Below the pieces are notes generated by a model that was not told the DNA's origin, made no database searches, and saw only the letters and a list, made by a program, of their open reading frames with translations. Below are positions 53,298 through 61,443 of a stretch of DNA of 64,000 bases, one piece after another. Location of the stretch: NCBI RefSeq assembly GCF_014174475.1, contig NZ_JACJUD010000005.1:62001-126000 (forward strand), written 5' to 3'. The position numbers were made by a program, and so were the translations under genes. Each line of letters starts with the position of its first letter. The first letter of the stretch is position 1. Source of the stretch: Aquipseudomonas ullengensis (lineage in GTDB: Bacteria > Pseudomonadota > Gammaproteobacteria > Pseudomonadales > Pseudomonadaceae).

Positions 53298-53329
53298 GGA
53301 CTGGGTTGAGCTGCGCAGAGCCCAACCTT

Positions 53330-54526
53330 CTAGTTGAGCAACTCGCTAAGCGGAATGAAGCGCACCGCTTCGCCCTCGACCAGGCTGCGCCCTTCCAGCA
53401 CCTCCACCAGACCATCGGCCCAGGCCGCGCTGCGCAGCACCCCGGAGCTCTGGTTGGGGTACAACATGGCGCGCCCCTGTTCTAAACGAGCGCGCAGGTA
53501 TTCGCGCCGTGTTCCCGGTTTGCTCCAGGTGAAGCCGGCCGGCACCTCGACGCTCAGCGGTGCGACATCCACCACGCCCAGGCGGCGCAACAGGTAGGGG
53601 CGTGCCAGCAGGCCGAAGGTCACCAGGGTCGAGGCCGGGTTGCCCGGCAAACCGAGCACCGGCACGCCCTGGTAGTGGCCGCAGGTCAGCGGCTTGCCCG
53701 GTTTGATCGCTAGCTTCCACAGGGCGACCTCACCGTCTTCATGCAACACCTGGCCAAGAAAATCCGCCTCGCCCACCGACACGCCGCCGGTGGTCAGGAT
53801 CAGGTCGGCATCGCCGTGCGCCGCCAGGGCGTCGCGGGTGCGCTGCAGGTCATCGGCGAGGATGCCGGCATCGCGCACCTCGCAGCCCAAACGCAACAAC
53901 CAGGCGCAGAGCAGGCTGCGGTTGCTGTTGAAAATCTGCCCCGGACCCAGCGCCTGGCCCGGCTCGATCAACTCATCACCGGTGGACAGCACCGCCACGC
54001 GTGGCCGGCGCCGCACTGCCAGGGCGGCAAACCCGAGGGAGGCCGCCAGCCCCAGCTCTACCGGACCAAGACGGCTGCCGGCGCTCAACACCAACTCGCC
54101 CAGGCGGGTTTCCTGGCCCTGGGGACGGACGTTCTGCCCCAGCCGCAGCGGCTCACGGAAACGTACCCGGCCTTCGTCCAGGACCTCCGCGTTCTCCTGC
54201 ATCTCCACGCAGTCGGCACCCGCCGGCAGCGGCGCGCCGGTGAATATCCGCGCACAGGTACCCGGCTGCAGTGGCTCGGGCGCCTGGCCGGCAAGAATGC
54301 GCTGGCTCACCACCAGGGGCTCGCCGCTCCAGTCTTCCAGGCGCAGCGCATAACCATCCATTGCACTGTTCGGCCAGGGCGGCAGGTCCAGCCCGGCAAT
54401 CAGGTCCGTGGCCAGCACGCGGCCATCGGTCGCCGCCAGTGGCAGGATCTCCTGCTCATCGATCGGCGCCGCATCGGCCAGGGCCAGCAGGCGCTCCTGC
54501 GCGGCTTCAAGCGGCAGCAGACTCAT
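53330..54526 (-). CDS. moeA: Molybdopterin molybdotransferase MoeA
   Basis: MoeA inserts molybdate into adenylylated molybdopterin. The 398-residue protein has PPWPNSAMDGYALR near residue 55, the central LSTGDELIEPG and TTGGVSVGEADFL motifs of the MoCF domain, and the C-terminal barrel. The start at 54526 ([14 protein letters not shown]) overlaps the moaB stop (ATGA), so the pair is translationally coupled. This is the MoeA copy paired with moaB in pseudomonads. Confidence 0.95.
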   Translation of the reverse strand: MSLLPLEAAQERLLALADAAPIDEQEILPLAATDGRVLATDLIAGLDLPPWPNSAMDGYALRLEDWSGEPLVVSQRILAGQAPEPLQPGTCARIFTGAPLPAGADCVEMQENAEVLDEGRVRFREPLRLGQNVRPQGQETRLGELVLSAGSRLGPVELGLAASLGFAALAVRRRPRVAVLSTGDELIEPGQALGPGQIFNSNRSLLCAWLLRLGCEVRDAGILADDLQRTRDALAAHGDADLILTTGGVSVGEADFLGQVLHEDGEVALWKLAIKPGKPLTCGHYQGVPVLGLPGNPASTLVTFGLLARPYLLRRLGVVDVAPLSVEVPAGFTWSKPGTRREYLRARLEQGRAMLYPNQSSGVLRSAAWADGLVEVLEGRSLVEGEAVRFIPLSELLN

Positions 54527-55062
54527 CCACGACTCTCGCAGGGAGCCGCCTGCTTGAGGTGCGGGACGAAATTGCAGGGGCGATGACGGTTGTCCAGCTG
54601 CTCGCCGAGGATGCCATCCCAGGCGGTGCGGCAAGCGTTGGTCGAGCCGGGCAGGCAGCACACCAGGGTGCCATTGGCCAGACCGGCAAGCGCACGGGAC
54701 TGGATGGTGGAGGTGCCGATATCGGCAACGGAAATCTGCCGGAACAGCTCGCCAAATCCATCGACCTGCTTGTCCAGCAGGCAGCTCACCGCCTCCGGGG
54801 TGCTGTCGCGGGCGGTGAAGCCGGTGCCACCGGTGATCAGCACCACCTGCACCTGATCCTCGGCAATCCAGGTCGCGACCTGGGCACGGATGCGGTACAG
54901 GTCGTCCTTGAGCAGCACCCGGGCGGCCAGGTTATGGCCGGCGGCAGTCAGGCGGTCGACGAACAGTTGGCCGGACGTATCGGTGTCCAGATTGCGGGTA
55001 TCGCTGACGGTGAGAACAGCGATGTTCAGCGGCACAAAAGCCGCCTCGGCCTTGGAGCTCAT
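54523..55062 (-). CDS. moaB: Molybdenum cofactor biosynthesis protein MoaB
   Basis: MoaB adenylylates molybdopterin or is its close homologue. The 179-residue protein has the MoCF fold with [14 protein letters not shown] near residue 18, the [16 protein letters not shown] motif and the late [13 protein letters not shown] segment. It is 65 bases from the divergent mobA gene and overlaps moeA. Confidence 0.95.
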   Translation of the reverse strand: MSSKAEAAFVPLNIAVLTVSDTRNLDTDTSGQLFVDRLTAAGHNLAARVLLKDDLYRIRAQVATWIAEDQVQVVLITGGTGFTARDSTPEAVSCLLDKQVDGFGELFRQISVADIGTSTIQSRALAGLANGTLVCCLPGSTNACRTAWDGILGEQLDNRHRPCNFVPHLKQAAPCESRG

Positions 55063-55127
55063 GGCGTGATCCGGTTGTGGCGAAAACAGGCCGGTGTTAT
55101 ATCACAGGCCCCAGCCAGAGCGCCGTC

Positions 55128-55730
55128 ATGAGCCATTCCGCCCCCCTTCCCGCCTGCTCCATCCTGCTCCTGGCCGGCGGTCGCGGACAGCGCATGGGCG
55201 GCCAGGACAAAGGCCTGCTGGAGTGGCGCGGACAACCGCTTATCAGCCACCTGCATGCACTGGCTCGCCCACTCAGCGATGACCTGATCATCTCCTGCAA
55301 CCGCAATCAGCCGCGCTATACCGCGTACGCCGACCGCCTGGTGGAAGATGCCGAGGCGGACTTCCCCGGCCCGCTGGCCGGCATCCTCGCCGGCCTCGCC
55401 GTAGCGCGTCACGATTGGCTGCTGGTGCTGCCCTGCGATGCCCCGTTGCTTGATCTGCCATTGCTGCATGCGATGCGTACGCAAGCGGCCAACCAGCCGG
55501 ACAAACCGCTGATGCTGCGCCGTGGCGAACAGTGGGAACCGCTGCTCTGCCTGCTGCCACGCACCCTGCACTTGCCTCTGCAACAGGCCTGGCAGCAGGG
55601 CGAGCGCAGCCCGCGCCGAGCCTTGCTGCAGCTCGATCCGCAAGCCCTGGACTGCGCCCCCGACGACCCACGCCTGGCCAACCTGAACACTCCGCACTTG
55701 CTCGCTGACGCGTCTGTAACAGGCCAGTGA
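55128..55730 (+). CDS. mobA: Molybdenum cofactor guanylyltransferase MobA
   Basis: MobA adds GMP to the molybdenum cofactor to give bis-MGD. The 200-residue protein has the nucleotidyltransferase N-terminus [35 protein letters not shown] near residue 85 and [14 protein letters not shown] chose the ATG at 55128 because the protein then starts as in other pseudomonads; the frame is open back to 55077. It is divergent from moaB/moeA, so the three form a molybdenum-cofactor divergon. Confidence 0.94.
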   Translation: MSHSAPLPACSILLLAGGRGQRMGGQDKGLLEWRGQPLISHLHALARPLSDDLIISCNRNQPRYTAYADRLVEDAEADFPGPLAGILAGLAVARHDWLLVLPCDAPLLDLPLLHAMRTQAANQPDKPLMLRRGEQWEPLLCLLPRTLHLPLQQAWQQGERSPRRALLQLDPQALDCAPDDPRLANLNTPHLLADASVTGQ

Positions 55731-55793
55731 CTGAACTTTGACGCAAGGCTCTCGTCAGAAACTGGGTACATCAGACCGAGCAAGGAGACACCC

Positions 55794-56015
55794 ATGACCC
55801 AACGGAGCCTGCCACTCACTCTCGCCGCGTTTGGCTTTGTGGCCCTGACAGGTTGTTCGACGCCAAGCGTGATCACCCTCAATGACGGCAGCCAGATCCA
55901 GACCGTGGATGCGCCGGAATTTGACGACGCTTCCGGCTTCTATGAGTTCGAGCAACTGGACGGTAAACCGGCACGCATCAACAAGGATCAGGTCATCACC
56001 GTCAAAGAGCTCTGA
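55794..56015 (+). CDS. YgdI/YgdR-family small lipoprotein
   Basis: This 73-residue lipoprotein has a signal peptide ending in the lipobox LTGC near residue 21, then a small YgdR/DUF903 domain (VITLNDGSQIQTVDAPEFDDASGFYEF in two pieces, DKDQV-like ending NKDQVITVKEL). Family members are outer-membrane or periplasmic lipoproteins of unknown role. A GGAG ribosome site precedes the ATG. It lies between mobA and the tRNA. Confidence 0.9.
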   Translation: MTQRSLPLTLAAFGFVALTGCSTPSVITLNDGSQIQTVDAPEFDDASGFYEFEQLDGKPARINKDQVITVKEL

Positions 56016-56126
56016 GCCGCGCCAGAGGCGCCTCGCCACACGGATGTGGAGCCCTTCCCCCGGCAAAATTCTTCCCGCTAACCCCTTGTGCAGTAAAACT
56101 TTTTCAGTAGAATGCGCGCCATTACT

Positions 56127-56203
56127 CGGAGCGTAGCGCAGCTTGGTAGCGCGTCTCGTTCGGGACGAGAAGGCCGCTGGTTCGAATCCAGTCGCTCCGA
56201 CCA
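56127..56203 (+). tRNA. tRNA-Pro (anticodon CGG)
   Basis: The 77-base cloverleaf has acceptor stem CGGAGCG/CGCTCCG and an anticodon arm TCTCG-TTCGGGA-CGAGA, which gives anticodon CGG. The T-arm is GCTGG-TTCGAAT-CCAGT, and the encoded CCA end is present. It is followed 36 bases later by a terminator. It marks the end of the conserved core block in this window. Confidence 0.97.
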
Positions 56204-56239
56204 AATTCCCGAATCGATCCAGCTACAACGGATCGAAAC

Positions 56240-56267
56240 AAAAAACCGGCCTTGGCCGGTTTTTTCG
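56240..56267. terminator. Terminator after tRNA-Pro
   Basis: The stem AAAAAACCGGCC/GGCCGGTTTTTT ends in a T-run directly downstream of the tRNA. Confidence 0.92.
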
Positions 56268-56330
56268 TTTCTGCCTTTCCCACTCCATCCATTGGCTACA
56301 GCGACCGGTCCTGCCGGCCGCCGATGGCAC

Positions 56331-57059
56331 TCACTCGTGGTGCGCACTGCCAACAAAGGTCAGCGAACTGAACAACCCGCGCTCGCTGATATCCGCATCA
56401 TTCTCGACCGGCACATAAAGCTCAGCGGCAATGATGTTCAGCCCCTCATTGCGCACCATCACCTGCGCCCGCCCTTCACTGTCCGTTTCGGCACTGACGC
56501 TATGCGGTGCGCCACGATAATCCCCGATCAGCTTGACGCCCGCCACCGGCTTGCCATCGAGCAGCACGCGGATCGGCAACGGCTTGCCAGGGCCGACCTT
56601 GAGCGGGTCGACCTCCGGCACGATGGCCAGCCCCAACACATCCAGGGCCGGCAAGCGGACGCCTTCTCGGTAGATCGCCAGGCTGAATTTATAGGTATGC
56701 AGCGAGTGCACCGAAGTCGGTACCTGCGAGCGCCCCTGATTGATCCACTGCTTGTCCGGGGTTTGCGACCAGGCGCCATTGTCCAGAACCACGGCCACTG
56801 CGGCCGGCGGCTTGAGTGGTTGCAGGCGGGCATGATCCGCGAGGCGCTGCACGGTGACCGGAATCTGTTTGCCGGCCACATCATAGGCCCAGGCGCTGCT
56901 GATCTTTTTCGCGTCGAAAGCATCGTCTTCCGCGCCATGGCCGTAGACGACCTCAATGGCGCCGCGACGCTGTTCCGTCCACAGGCCGTGGGCCTGAACC
57001 TGGCCAACGAAGAGCACAGCGCAGAGGCCAAAGGGAGAAATGACTTTATGAAGGGTCAT
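56331..57059 (-). CDS. DUF4198 periplasmic metal-associated protein
   Basis: This 242-residue protein has a signal peptide (LHKVISPFGLCAVLFVGQVQA, cleaved before HGLW). The mature part starts at once with histidine (HGLWTEQRRG) and carries VVYGHGAEDD and a histidine-rich end (SAHHE), as in DUF4198 proteins near nickel/cobalt/zinc uptake genes. I chose the ATG at 57059, which has AAGGA eight bases upstream. It follows the TonB receptor after 17 bases, so they form an operon. The likely role is periplasmic metal handling after outer-membrane import, which is inference. Confidence 0.85.
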   Translation of the reverse strand: MTLHKVISPFGLCAVLFVGQVQAHGLWTEQRRGAIEVVYGHGAEDDAFDAKKISSAWAYDVAGKQIPVTVQRLADHARLQPLKPPAAVAVVLDNGAWSQTPDKQWINQGRSQVPTSVHSLHTYKFSLAIYREGVRLPALDVLGLAIVPEVDPLKVGPGKPLPIRVLLDGKPVAGVKLIGDYRGAPHSVSAETDSEGRAQVMVRNEGLNIIAAELYVPVENDADISERGLFSSLTFVGSAHHE

Positions 57060-57076
57060 GGAAAACATCCTTGCGA

Positions 57077-59194
57077 TTAGAGACTGAGGGTCAGGCTTAG
57101 GCTGATGTTGCGTGGGTCACCGGGCATCACCCAGGTGCTGTTGTAGGCACGCTCGTAGTACTTGCGGTCGAACAGGTTGTTCAGGTTCAGGCCGAGCGTG
57201 ACCTCGTCACTGGCCCGGTAATGGGCGAGCAGATCGACCGTGCTGTAGGCCGGCAGCTCGAAGTCGCTGCCGGCCTGGCCGGAACGATCACCGACATAAT
57301 TGGCCGCCGCACCGAAGTCCGAGCCGCGCAAGGCACCCTCCTGGAACTCATACACCGCCAGTACGCTGCCGCTGTGCCGGGCGATGCCGAGCAGGTCGCT
57401 GCCATCGGGAATGGCCGCATCGCCCTCGGTGACCTGCGCATCGATATAGGCATAGGCACCGATGATGCGAACGGCATCACTCAGTTGCCCGCTGAACTGC
57501 AGGTCCAGCCCCTGGCTGCGCGCCTTGCCAGCCGCGACGCTGTCGCCGTTGGCATCGGTGGTCAGCACGTTTTCCTTGTCGATATGAAACAGCGCGACGG
57601 TGCCGCCCAGGCGACCATCGAACAGATCGAGCTTGAGGCCGCTCTCGTAGCCCACGCCCTTCTCCGGCTTGAACACCTGGCCCTGGTTGCCAATGCTGTT
57701 GGGCCGGAACGAGGTCGAGGCATTGGCGAACACACCGACCTGCGGGGTCAGCTGGTACAGCAAGCCCGCACGCGGAGTGGCGACATCCTTTTCCTGCTCC
57801 AGCCTCAAGCCACTGGCGCGATTCAGGGATGTCTGCTCGAAATGCTCCAGGCGCACGCCTGCCAGGCCACGCAGGCGCTCGGTAAAGGCAATCTGATCCT
57901 GCACATTGAGGGCGTAGCTCTCGGTGTGTTCGTGGAAGTCATTCGGCTTGACGATGGCCGGCTTGGGCCGTCCATACACCGGACTGTAGATGTCCTGGCC
58001 GTAATCGAGCGAGGTCTCGCTCTGCGGGTATTTCTGGCTGTTGCGGTAGTTCTCGTACTCCAGGCCGAACAAGGTCTGGTGCTGCCAGGCTCCCGTATCG
58101 AAGCTGCCATGCAGTTCGGTCTGAGTGATGCTGTCATTCCATTCGAAATTGCGCTGGCGGTAGAAGCGCGTCACCGTCTCGCCGATCAACTGCTGCGGCT
58201 CGGAGCTGTCGCCACGCAGTGTGCCCTGGGTGTAGTGATTAGCCAGGCGTAGCCGCCATGCATCGTTCAGGTAGTGTTCAAGCGCGAGATCGAGGGTCTG
58301 GTTGGCGTTGCTGATCTCGCCATCGTTGGGCTCGCCCAGGAAAGTGGAGCGCCGGACGGAGCCCAGCTCACCATTGACCGCTGGGATACCGCGATCGAAC
58401 ACCGACTCGGTGTGCGAAAACTCGCTATCGATCAGTAGACGGGTGTCGGAACTGAGCTGCCAGCTGAGCGATGGACTGACGATCTGCCGTCGGTTGCCGA
58501 CGTAATCGCGGAAGCTGTCGTTGTCCTCCACAGCCAGGTTGACCCTGGAAAGAAGACTGCCGTCATCGCTGAGCGGCGTATTGACGTCGAGGCTACTGCG
58601 GTAGCGATCCCAGCTCCCAGTACTCGTCTTCAGCTCACTGAACGCCTGCGCCTGCGGGCGCTTGCTGACGATATTGATCATCCCGCCCGGATCGCCCCGC
58701 CCATACAGGCTGGCAGCCGGCCCCTTGAGCACTTCGATACGCTCGATCACCGACGCATCCGGCGCGCTGTAGCTGCCGCGATTCACCGCGAAACCGTTCT
58801 TGTACAGCTCACCGGTGGTGAAACCGCGCACGCTGTAATTGAGGAAGGTCAGGCCACCAAAATTGTTCTGCCGGGCCACGCCACCGGCGAAATCCAGGGC
58901 ACGGTCCAGCCGCGTAGCGTTCAGGTCATCCAGCACCTGAGCGGGTACGACATCGATGCTTTGTGGGATGTCGCGGATATCGCTATCGGTTTTGCTGGCC
59001 GTGGCCGAGCGCGTGGCTAGATAGCCTTGCACTGGCCCATCGGCGACTTCCTGTGGATGTTCATCGGTAATGAGGACGGGATCGAGCGTGGTCGTGGCGT
59101 CTTCGGCAAAGGCAAAAGAGCCCAGCAATGCGGCGGCAAATGGCGAAAGGCGCTGCAACCGGCGGCTTTTCTGGGATGAGGAGAAGCAAAGCAT
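57077..59194 (-). CDS. TonB-dependent receptor (siderophore-receptor type), likely zinc-regulated
   Basis: This 705-residue outer-membrane receptor has a signal peptide, an N-terminal plug (IPQSIDVVPAQVL, VIERIEVLKGPAASLYGRGDPGGMINIVSKRP in pieces) and a C-terminal 22-strand barrel ending NLFDRKYYERAYNSTWVMPGDPRNISLSL. By sequence type it resembles the ferrichrome/FpvA class, but its context with a COG0523 GTPase, a DUF4198 protein and a Zur-type palindrome 83 bases upstream points to a zinc or zinc-chelate substrate. An AAGGA ribosome site lies seven bases before the ATG. Confidence 0.93.
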   Translation of the reverse strand: MLCFSSSQKSRRLQRLSPFAAALLGSFAFAEDATTTLDPVLITDEHPQEVADGPVQGYLATRSATASKTDSDIRDIPQSIDVVPAQVLDDLNATRLDRALDFAGGVARQNNFGGLTFLNYSVRGFTTGELYKNGFAVNRGSYSAPDASVIERIEVLKGPAASLYGRGDPGGMINIVSKRPQAQAFSELKTSTGSWDRYRSSLDVNTPLSDDGSLLSRVNLAVEDNDSFRDYVGNRRQIVSPSLSWQLSSDTRLLIDSEFSHTESVFDRGIPAVNGELGSVRRSTFLGEPNDGEISNANQTLDLALEHYLNDAWRLRLANHYTQGTLRGDSSEPQQLIGETVTRFYRQRNFEWNDSITQTELHGSFDTGAWQHQTLFGLEYENYRNSQKYPQSETSLDYGQDIYSPVYGRPKPAIVKPNDFHEHTESYALNVQDQIAFTERLRGLAGVRLEHFEQTSLNRASGLRLEQEKDVATPRAGLLYQLTPQVGVFANASTSFRPNSIGNQGQVFKPEKGVGYESGLKLDLFDGRLGGTVALFHIDKENVLTTDANGDSVAAGKARSQGLDLQFSGQLSDAVRIIGAYAYIDAQVTEGDAAIPDGSDLLGIARHSGSVLAVYEFQEGALRGSDFGAAANYVGDRSGQAGSDFELPAYSTVDLLAHYRASDEVTLGLNLNNLFDRKYYERAYNSTWVMPGDPRNISLSLTLSL

Positions 59195-59274
59195 TCAGGA
59201 TTCCTTGCGGGCGGGTCATGTCTCAAGCGAGCGACGGCGCTATCGGACATCGAGTAGCGGCTCGGCTTGTTTTT

Positions 59275-59293
59275 ATTGTTATGTTATAACAAT
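59275..59293. promoter_or_regulatory. Zur-type operator in the receptor/GTPase divergent promoter
   Basis: ATTGTTATGTTATAACAAT is a palindrome with 8-base perfect arms (9 with the next pair) and a 3-base centre. Its core TGTTAT-N3-ATAACA has the spacing and bases of known Zur boxes. It lies 81 bases from the receptor start and 79 bases from the GTPase start, in an AT-rich stretch that must contain both promoters. One bound Zur dimer pair could control both directions. Confidence 0.85.
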
Positions 59294-59371
59294 ATTTAAA
59301 TCAACAACCCAATCGCTTACGCGCCAGTCCACAGAAGCCTGGACGCAACACCAGAACCGAGAAATAACCGA

Positions 59372-60586
59372 ATGAATGCCATCCCCAAGCGCCTCCCCGT
59401 CACCGTGCTCTCTGGATTTCTCGGTGCCGGCAAAAGCACCCTGCTCAACCACGTACTGAAGAATCGCGACGGCCGCCGCGTCGCGGTGATCGTCAACGAC
59501 ATGAGCGAGATCAATATTGATGGCAACGAAGTGCAGCGTGGCGTCAGCCTCAATCGCGCCGAAGAAAAGCTGGTGGAGATGAGCAATGGATGCATCTGCT
59601 GCACCTTGCGCGAAGACTTGCTGGAGGAAGTCAGCCGACTGGCCCGCGACGGGCGCTTCGATTACTTATTGATCGAGTCGACGGGTATTTCGGAGCCGCT
59701 ACCGGTGGCCGAAACCTTCACCTTCCGCGATGAAAAAGGCCAGAGCCTGGCCGACCTGGCGCGTCTAGACACTATGGTCACGGTGGTCGACGGGGTGAAC
59801 TTCCTGCGCGACTTCCAAGCGGCAGACAGTCTGGCGAGTTACGGAGAAACCCTGGGCGAAGACGATCAGCGCTCGATAACCGACCTGCTGATCGAGCAGG
59901 TCGAGTTCGCCGATGTCATTCTGGTCAGCAAGATCGATCTGATCACCTCGACTGAACGCGAAGAACTGATCGCCATCCTGCAGCGCCTCAATACCCACGC
60001 TGAAATCCTGCCCATGAGCATGGGCGCCATCGCGCTGGACACGATTCTGGATACCGGCCGCTTCGATTTCGAACGCGCCGCCCAGGCACCTGGCTGGCTC
60101 AAGGAAATGCGCGGCGAACAGCTTCCGGAAAGCGAGGAATACGGAATTTCTTCCAGCGTCTATCGTGCGCGCCGCCCGTTTCACCCGCAGCGTTTCCATG
60201 CCTTCCTCAATCAGGAGTGGAGCAATGGCAGGCTGCTGCGCTCAAAAGGCTACTTCTGGCTGGCCAGCAAACCGCAAGACGCTGGCAGCTGGTCACAAGC
60301 CGGCGGGCTGATGCGTCACGGCTTTGCCGGACGCTGGTGGCGGCATGTACCGCAGGACCAGTGGCCCGAAGACGACGAAAGCCAACAGGCGATCTTGAAA
60401 AACTGGACAGCAGAGAGCGGGGATTGCCGACAGGAGCTGGTTTTCATTGGGCAGAACATTGATTACCAGGGCCTCAGCCATGAGCTGGATAATTGCCTGC
60501 TGAACGACGATGAACTCGCTCTCGGCCCCGACGCCTGGCGCCGCCTGCCCGACCCGTTCGGTCCTTGGCAGGAGCTGATGAGCTGA
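59372..60586 (+). CDS. COG0523 metallochaperone GTPase (ZigA/YeiR type)
   Basis: This 404-residue GTPase of the G3E family shows Walker [14 protein letters not shown] near residue 15, the metal-binding CxCC motif in [11 protein letters not shown] near 75, a Walker B-like VVDGVNFL and the SKIDLI guanine motif, plus a C-terminal CobW_C domain. Members induced by zinc starvation deliver metal to apo-proteins. Divergence from the TonB receptor across a Zur box supports a zinc role. Its C-terminal part contains several H/W-rich segments ([16 protein letters not shown]). Confidence 0.93.
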   Translation: MNAIPKRLPVTVLSGFLGAGKSTLLNHVLKNRDGRRVAVIVNDMSEINIDGNEVQRGVSLNRAEEKLVEMSNGCICCTLREDLLEEVSRLARDGRFDYLLIESTGISEPLPVAETFTFRDEKGQSLADLARLDTMVTVVDGVNFLRDFQAADSLASYGETLGEDDQRSITDLLIEQVEFADVILVSKIDLITSTEREELIAILQRLNTHAEILPMSMGAIALDTILDTGRFDFERAAQAPGWLKEMRGEQLPESEEYGISSSVYRARRPFHPQRFHAFLNQEWSNGRLLRSKGYFWLASKPQDAGSWSQAGGLMRHGFAGRWWRHVPQDQWPEDDESQQAILKNWTAESGDCRQELVFIGQNIDYQGLSHELDNCLLNDDELALGPDAWRRLPDPFGPWQELMS

Positions 60587-60748
60587 TAGCAGCCGCGAAG
60601 AAAATGTTTAGACAGCCCACCTGCTTGTCTTTCAGCAATGCGGGCAATAGCTGCAGATTGTGTTGGTGTCCCAGAGAGGGGTCGAACCGTTAGGCAGTCA
60701 CCGCCCGGCAGAAACAACCCTAAACATATGAAATATATTAATATTTTA

Positions 60749-60767
60749 ATATGCAGTAACTGCATAT
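60749..60767. promoter_or_regulatory. 19-base perfect palindrome at the island edge
   Basis: ATATGCAGT-A-ACTGCATAT is a perfect inverted repeat with a one-base centre. It sits in the AT-rich 215-base gap between the GTPase gene and the integrase-associated gene. It could be a binding or cleavage site for the adjacent recombinases at the element end, or an operator. No gene was found in 60587-60801. Confidence 0.5.
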
Positions 60768-60801
60768 AGCGCGAAGGTGACCCGTCCACTACTGAGATGA
60801 A

Positions 60802-61434
60802 TCACTCAGGAGGCCTAGTTCTCAGGTAATTAAGGTAAGGAGACAGATCGGCGGTTGAGACCGCCACACGACGGGCCCTCCCAACATAGAGCAATTCATG
60901 GTTGGAGCTATCAAATCTGAATGAATTTGTCGCTAGGGCAGCATCCAACAGTAACCTGACAACCCTTGCCATTGGGGCAATAATAATACTTGCATCTACT
61001 GCATTACAATTAGCCCTCTCATAGAGAGAGCTCTTCTGAGAAAGTGCCTTCAACTCTGAATCCTTCCTGCACAACTTATCCTTTAAATTCAGGTTTTCAG
61101 CTTTTAACGCCATGATTAAATGGTTGGCCACGGGATCAGAGGAGTTATATTTATCTTGCTGTCCTTTATACTGAAGATCACTATAGATAAAAGCGTCAAG
61201 CAAAAGGCGATAGCCGCCGGTTCTTCGCAGCAAAGTACTTGGATTTAGTTGAGATTTATCTTCGACCCTACACTCCTTTTCCGCAACAATTTCAGCAACA
61301 GAATTTGCCAATTCAGTTATAGAATCAAATTTCGCCTTGTGTTTGCGCAAGAAATCCAAAGCATCAATCACCAAGGCACGCCGTTCTAGAACTCTATGCT
61401 GCTGCCAGCTTGAAAAATTGTTTCTATTCCCCAT
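60802..61434 (-). CDS. Integrase-associated coiled-coil protein (GmtX-like)
   Basis: This 210-residue protein has low-GC codon use unlike its neighbours. The first 90 residues are helical, with a possible DNA-binding part (ITELANSVAEIVAEKECRVE, then SQLNPSTLLRRTGGYRLLLDAF). A coiled coil follows at about 104-135 (MALKAENLNLKDKLCRKDSE). It resembles the small accessory protein of tyrosine-recombinase trios (GmtX of gamma-mobile-trio systems, or TnpC of Tn554). The ATG has AAGGAGG four bases upstream and starts nine bases after the recombinase stop, so the genes are co-transcribed. The name rests on context and pattern. Confidence 0.7.
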   Translation of the reverse strand: MGNRNNFSSWQQHRVLERRALVIDALDFLRKHKAKFDSITELANSVAEIVAEKECRVEDKSQLNPSTLLRRTGGYRLLLDAFIYSDLQYKGQQDKYNSSDPVANHLIMALKAENLNLKDKLCRKDSELKALSQKSSLYERANCNAVDASIIIAPMARVVRLLLDAALATNSFRFDSSNHELLYVGRARRVAVSTADLSPYLNYLRTRPPE

Positions 61435-61443
61435 AAACCCTCC

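Noticed and set aside
60664-60740. A complete tRNA gene on the minus strand
   Set aside because: Only a 3'-like piece is seen; the anticodon and D arms cannot be formed and the T-stem pairs poorly.
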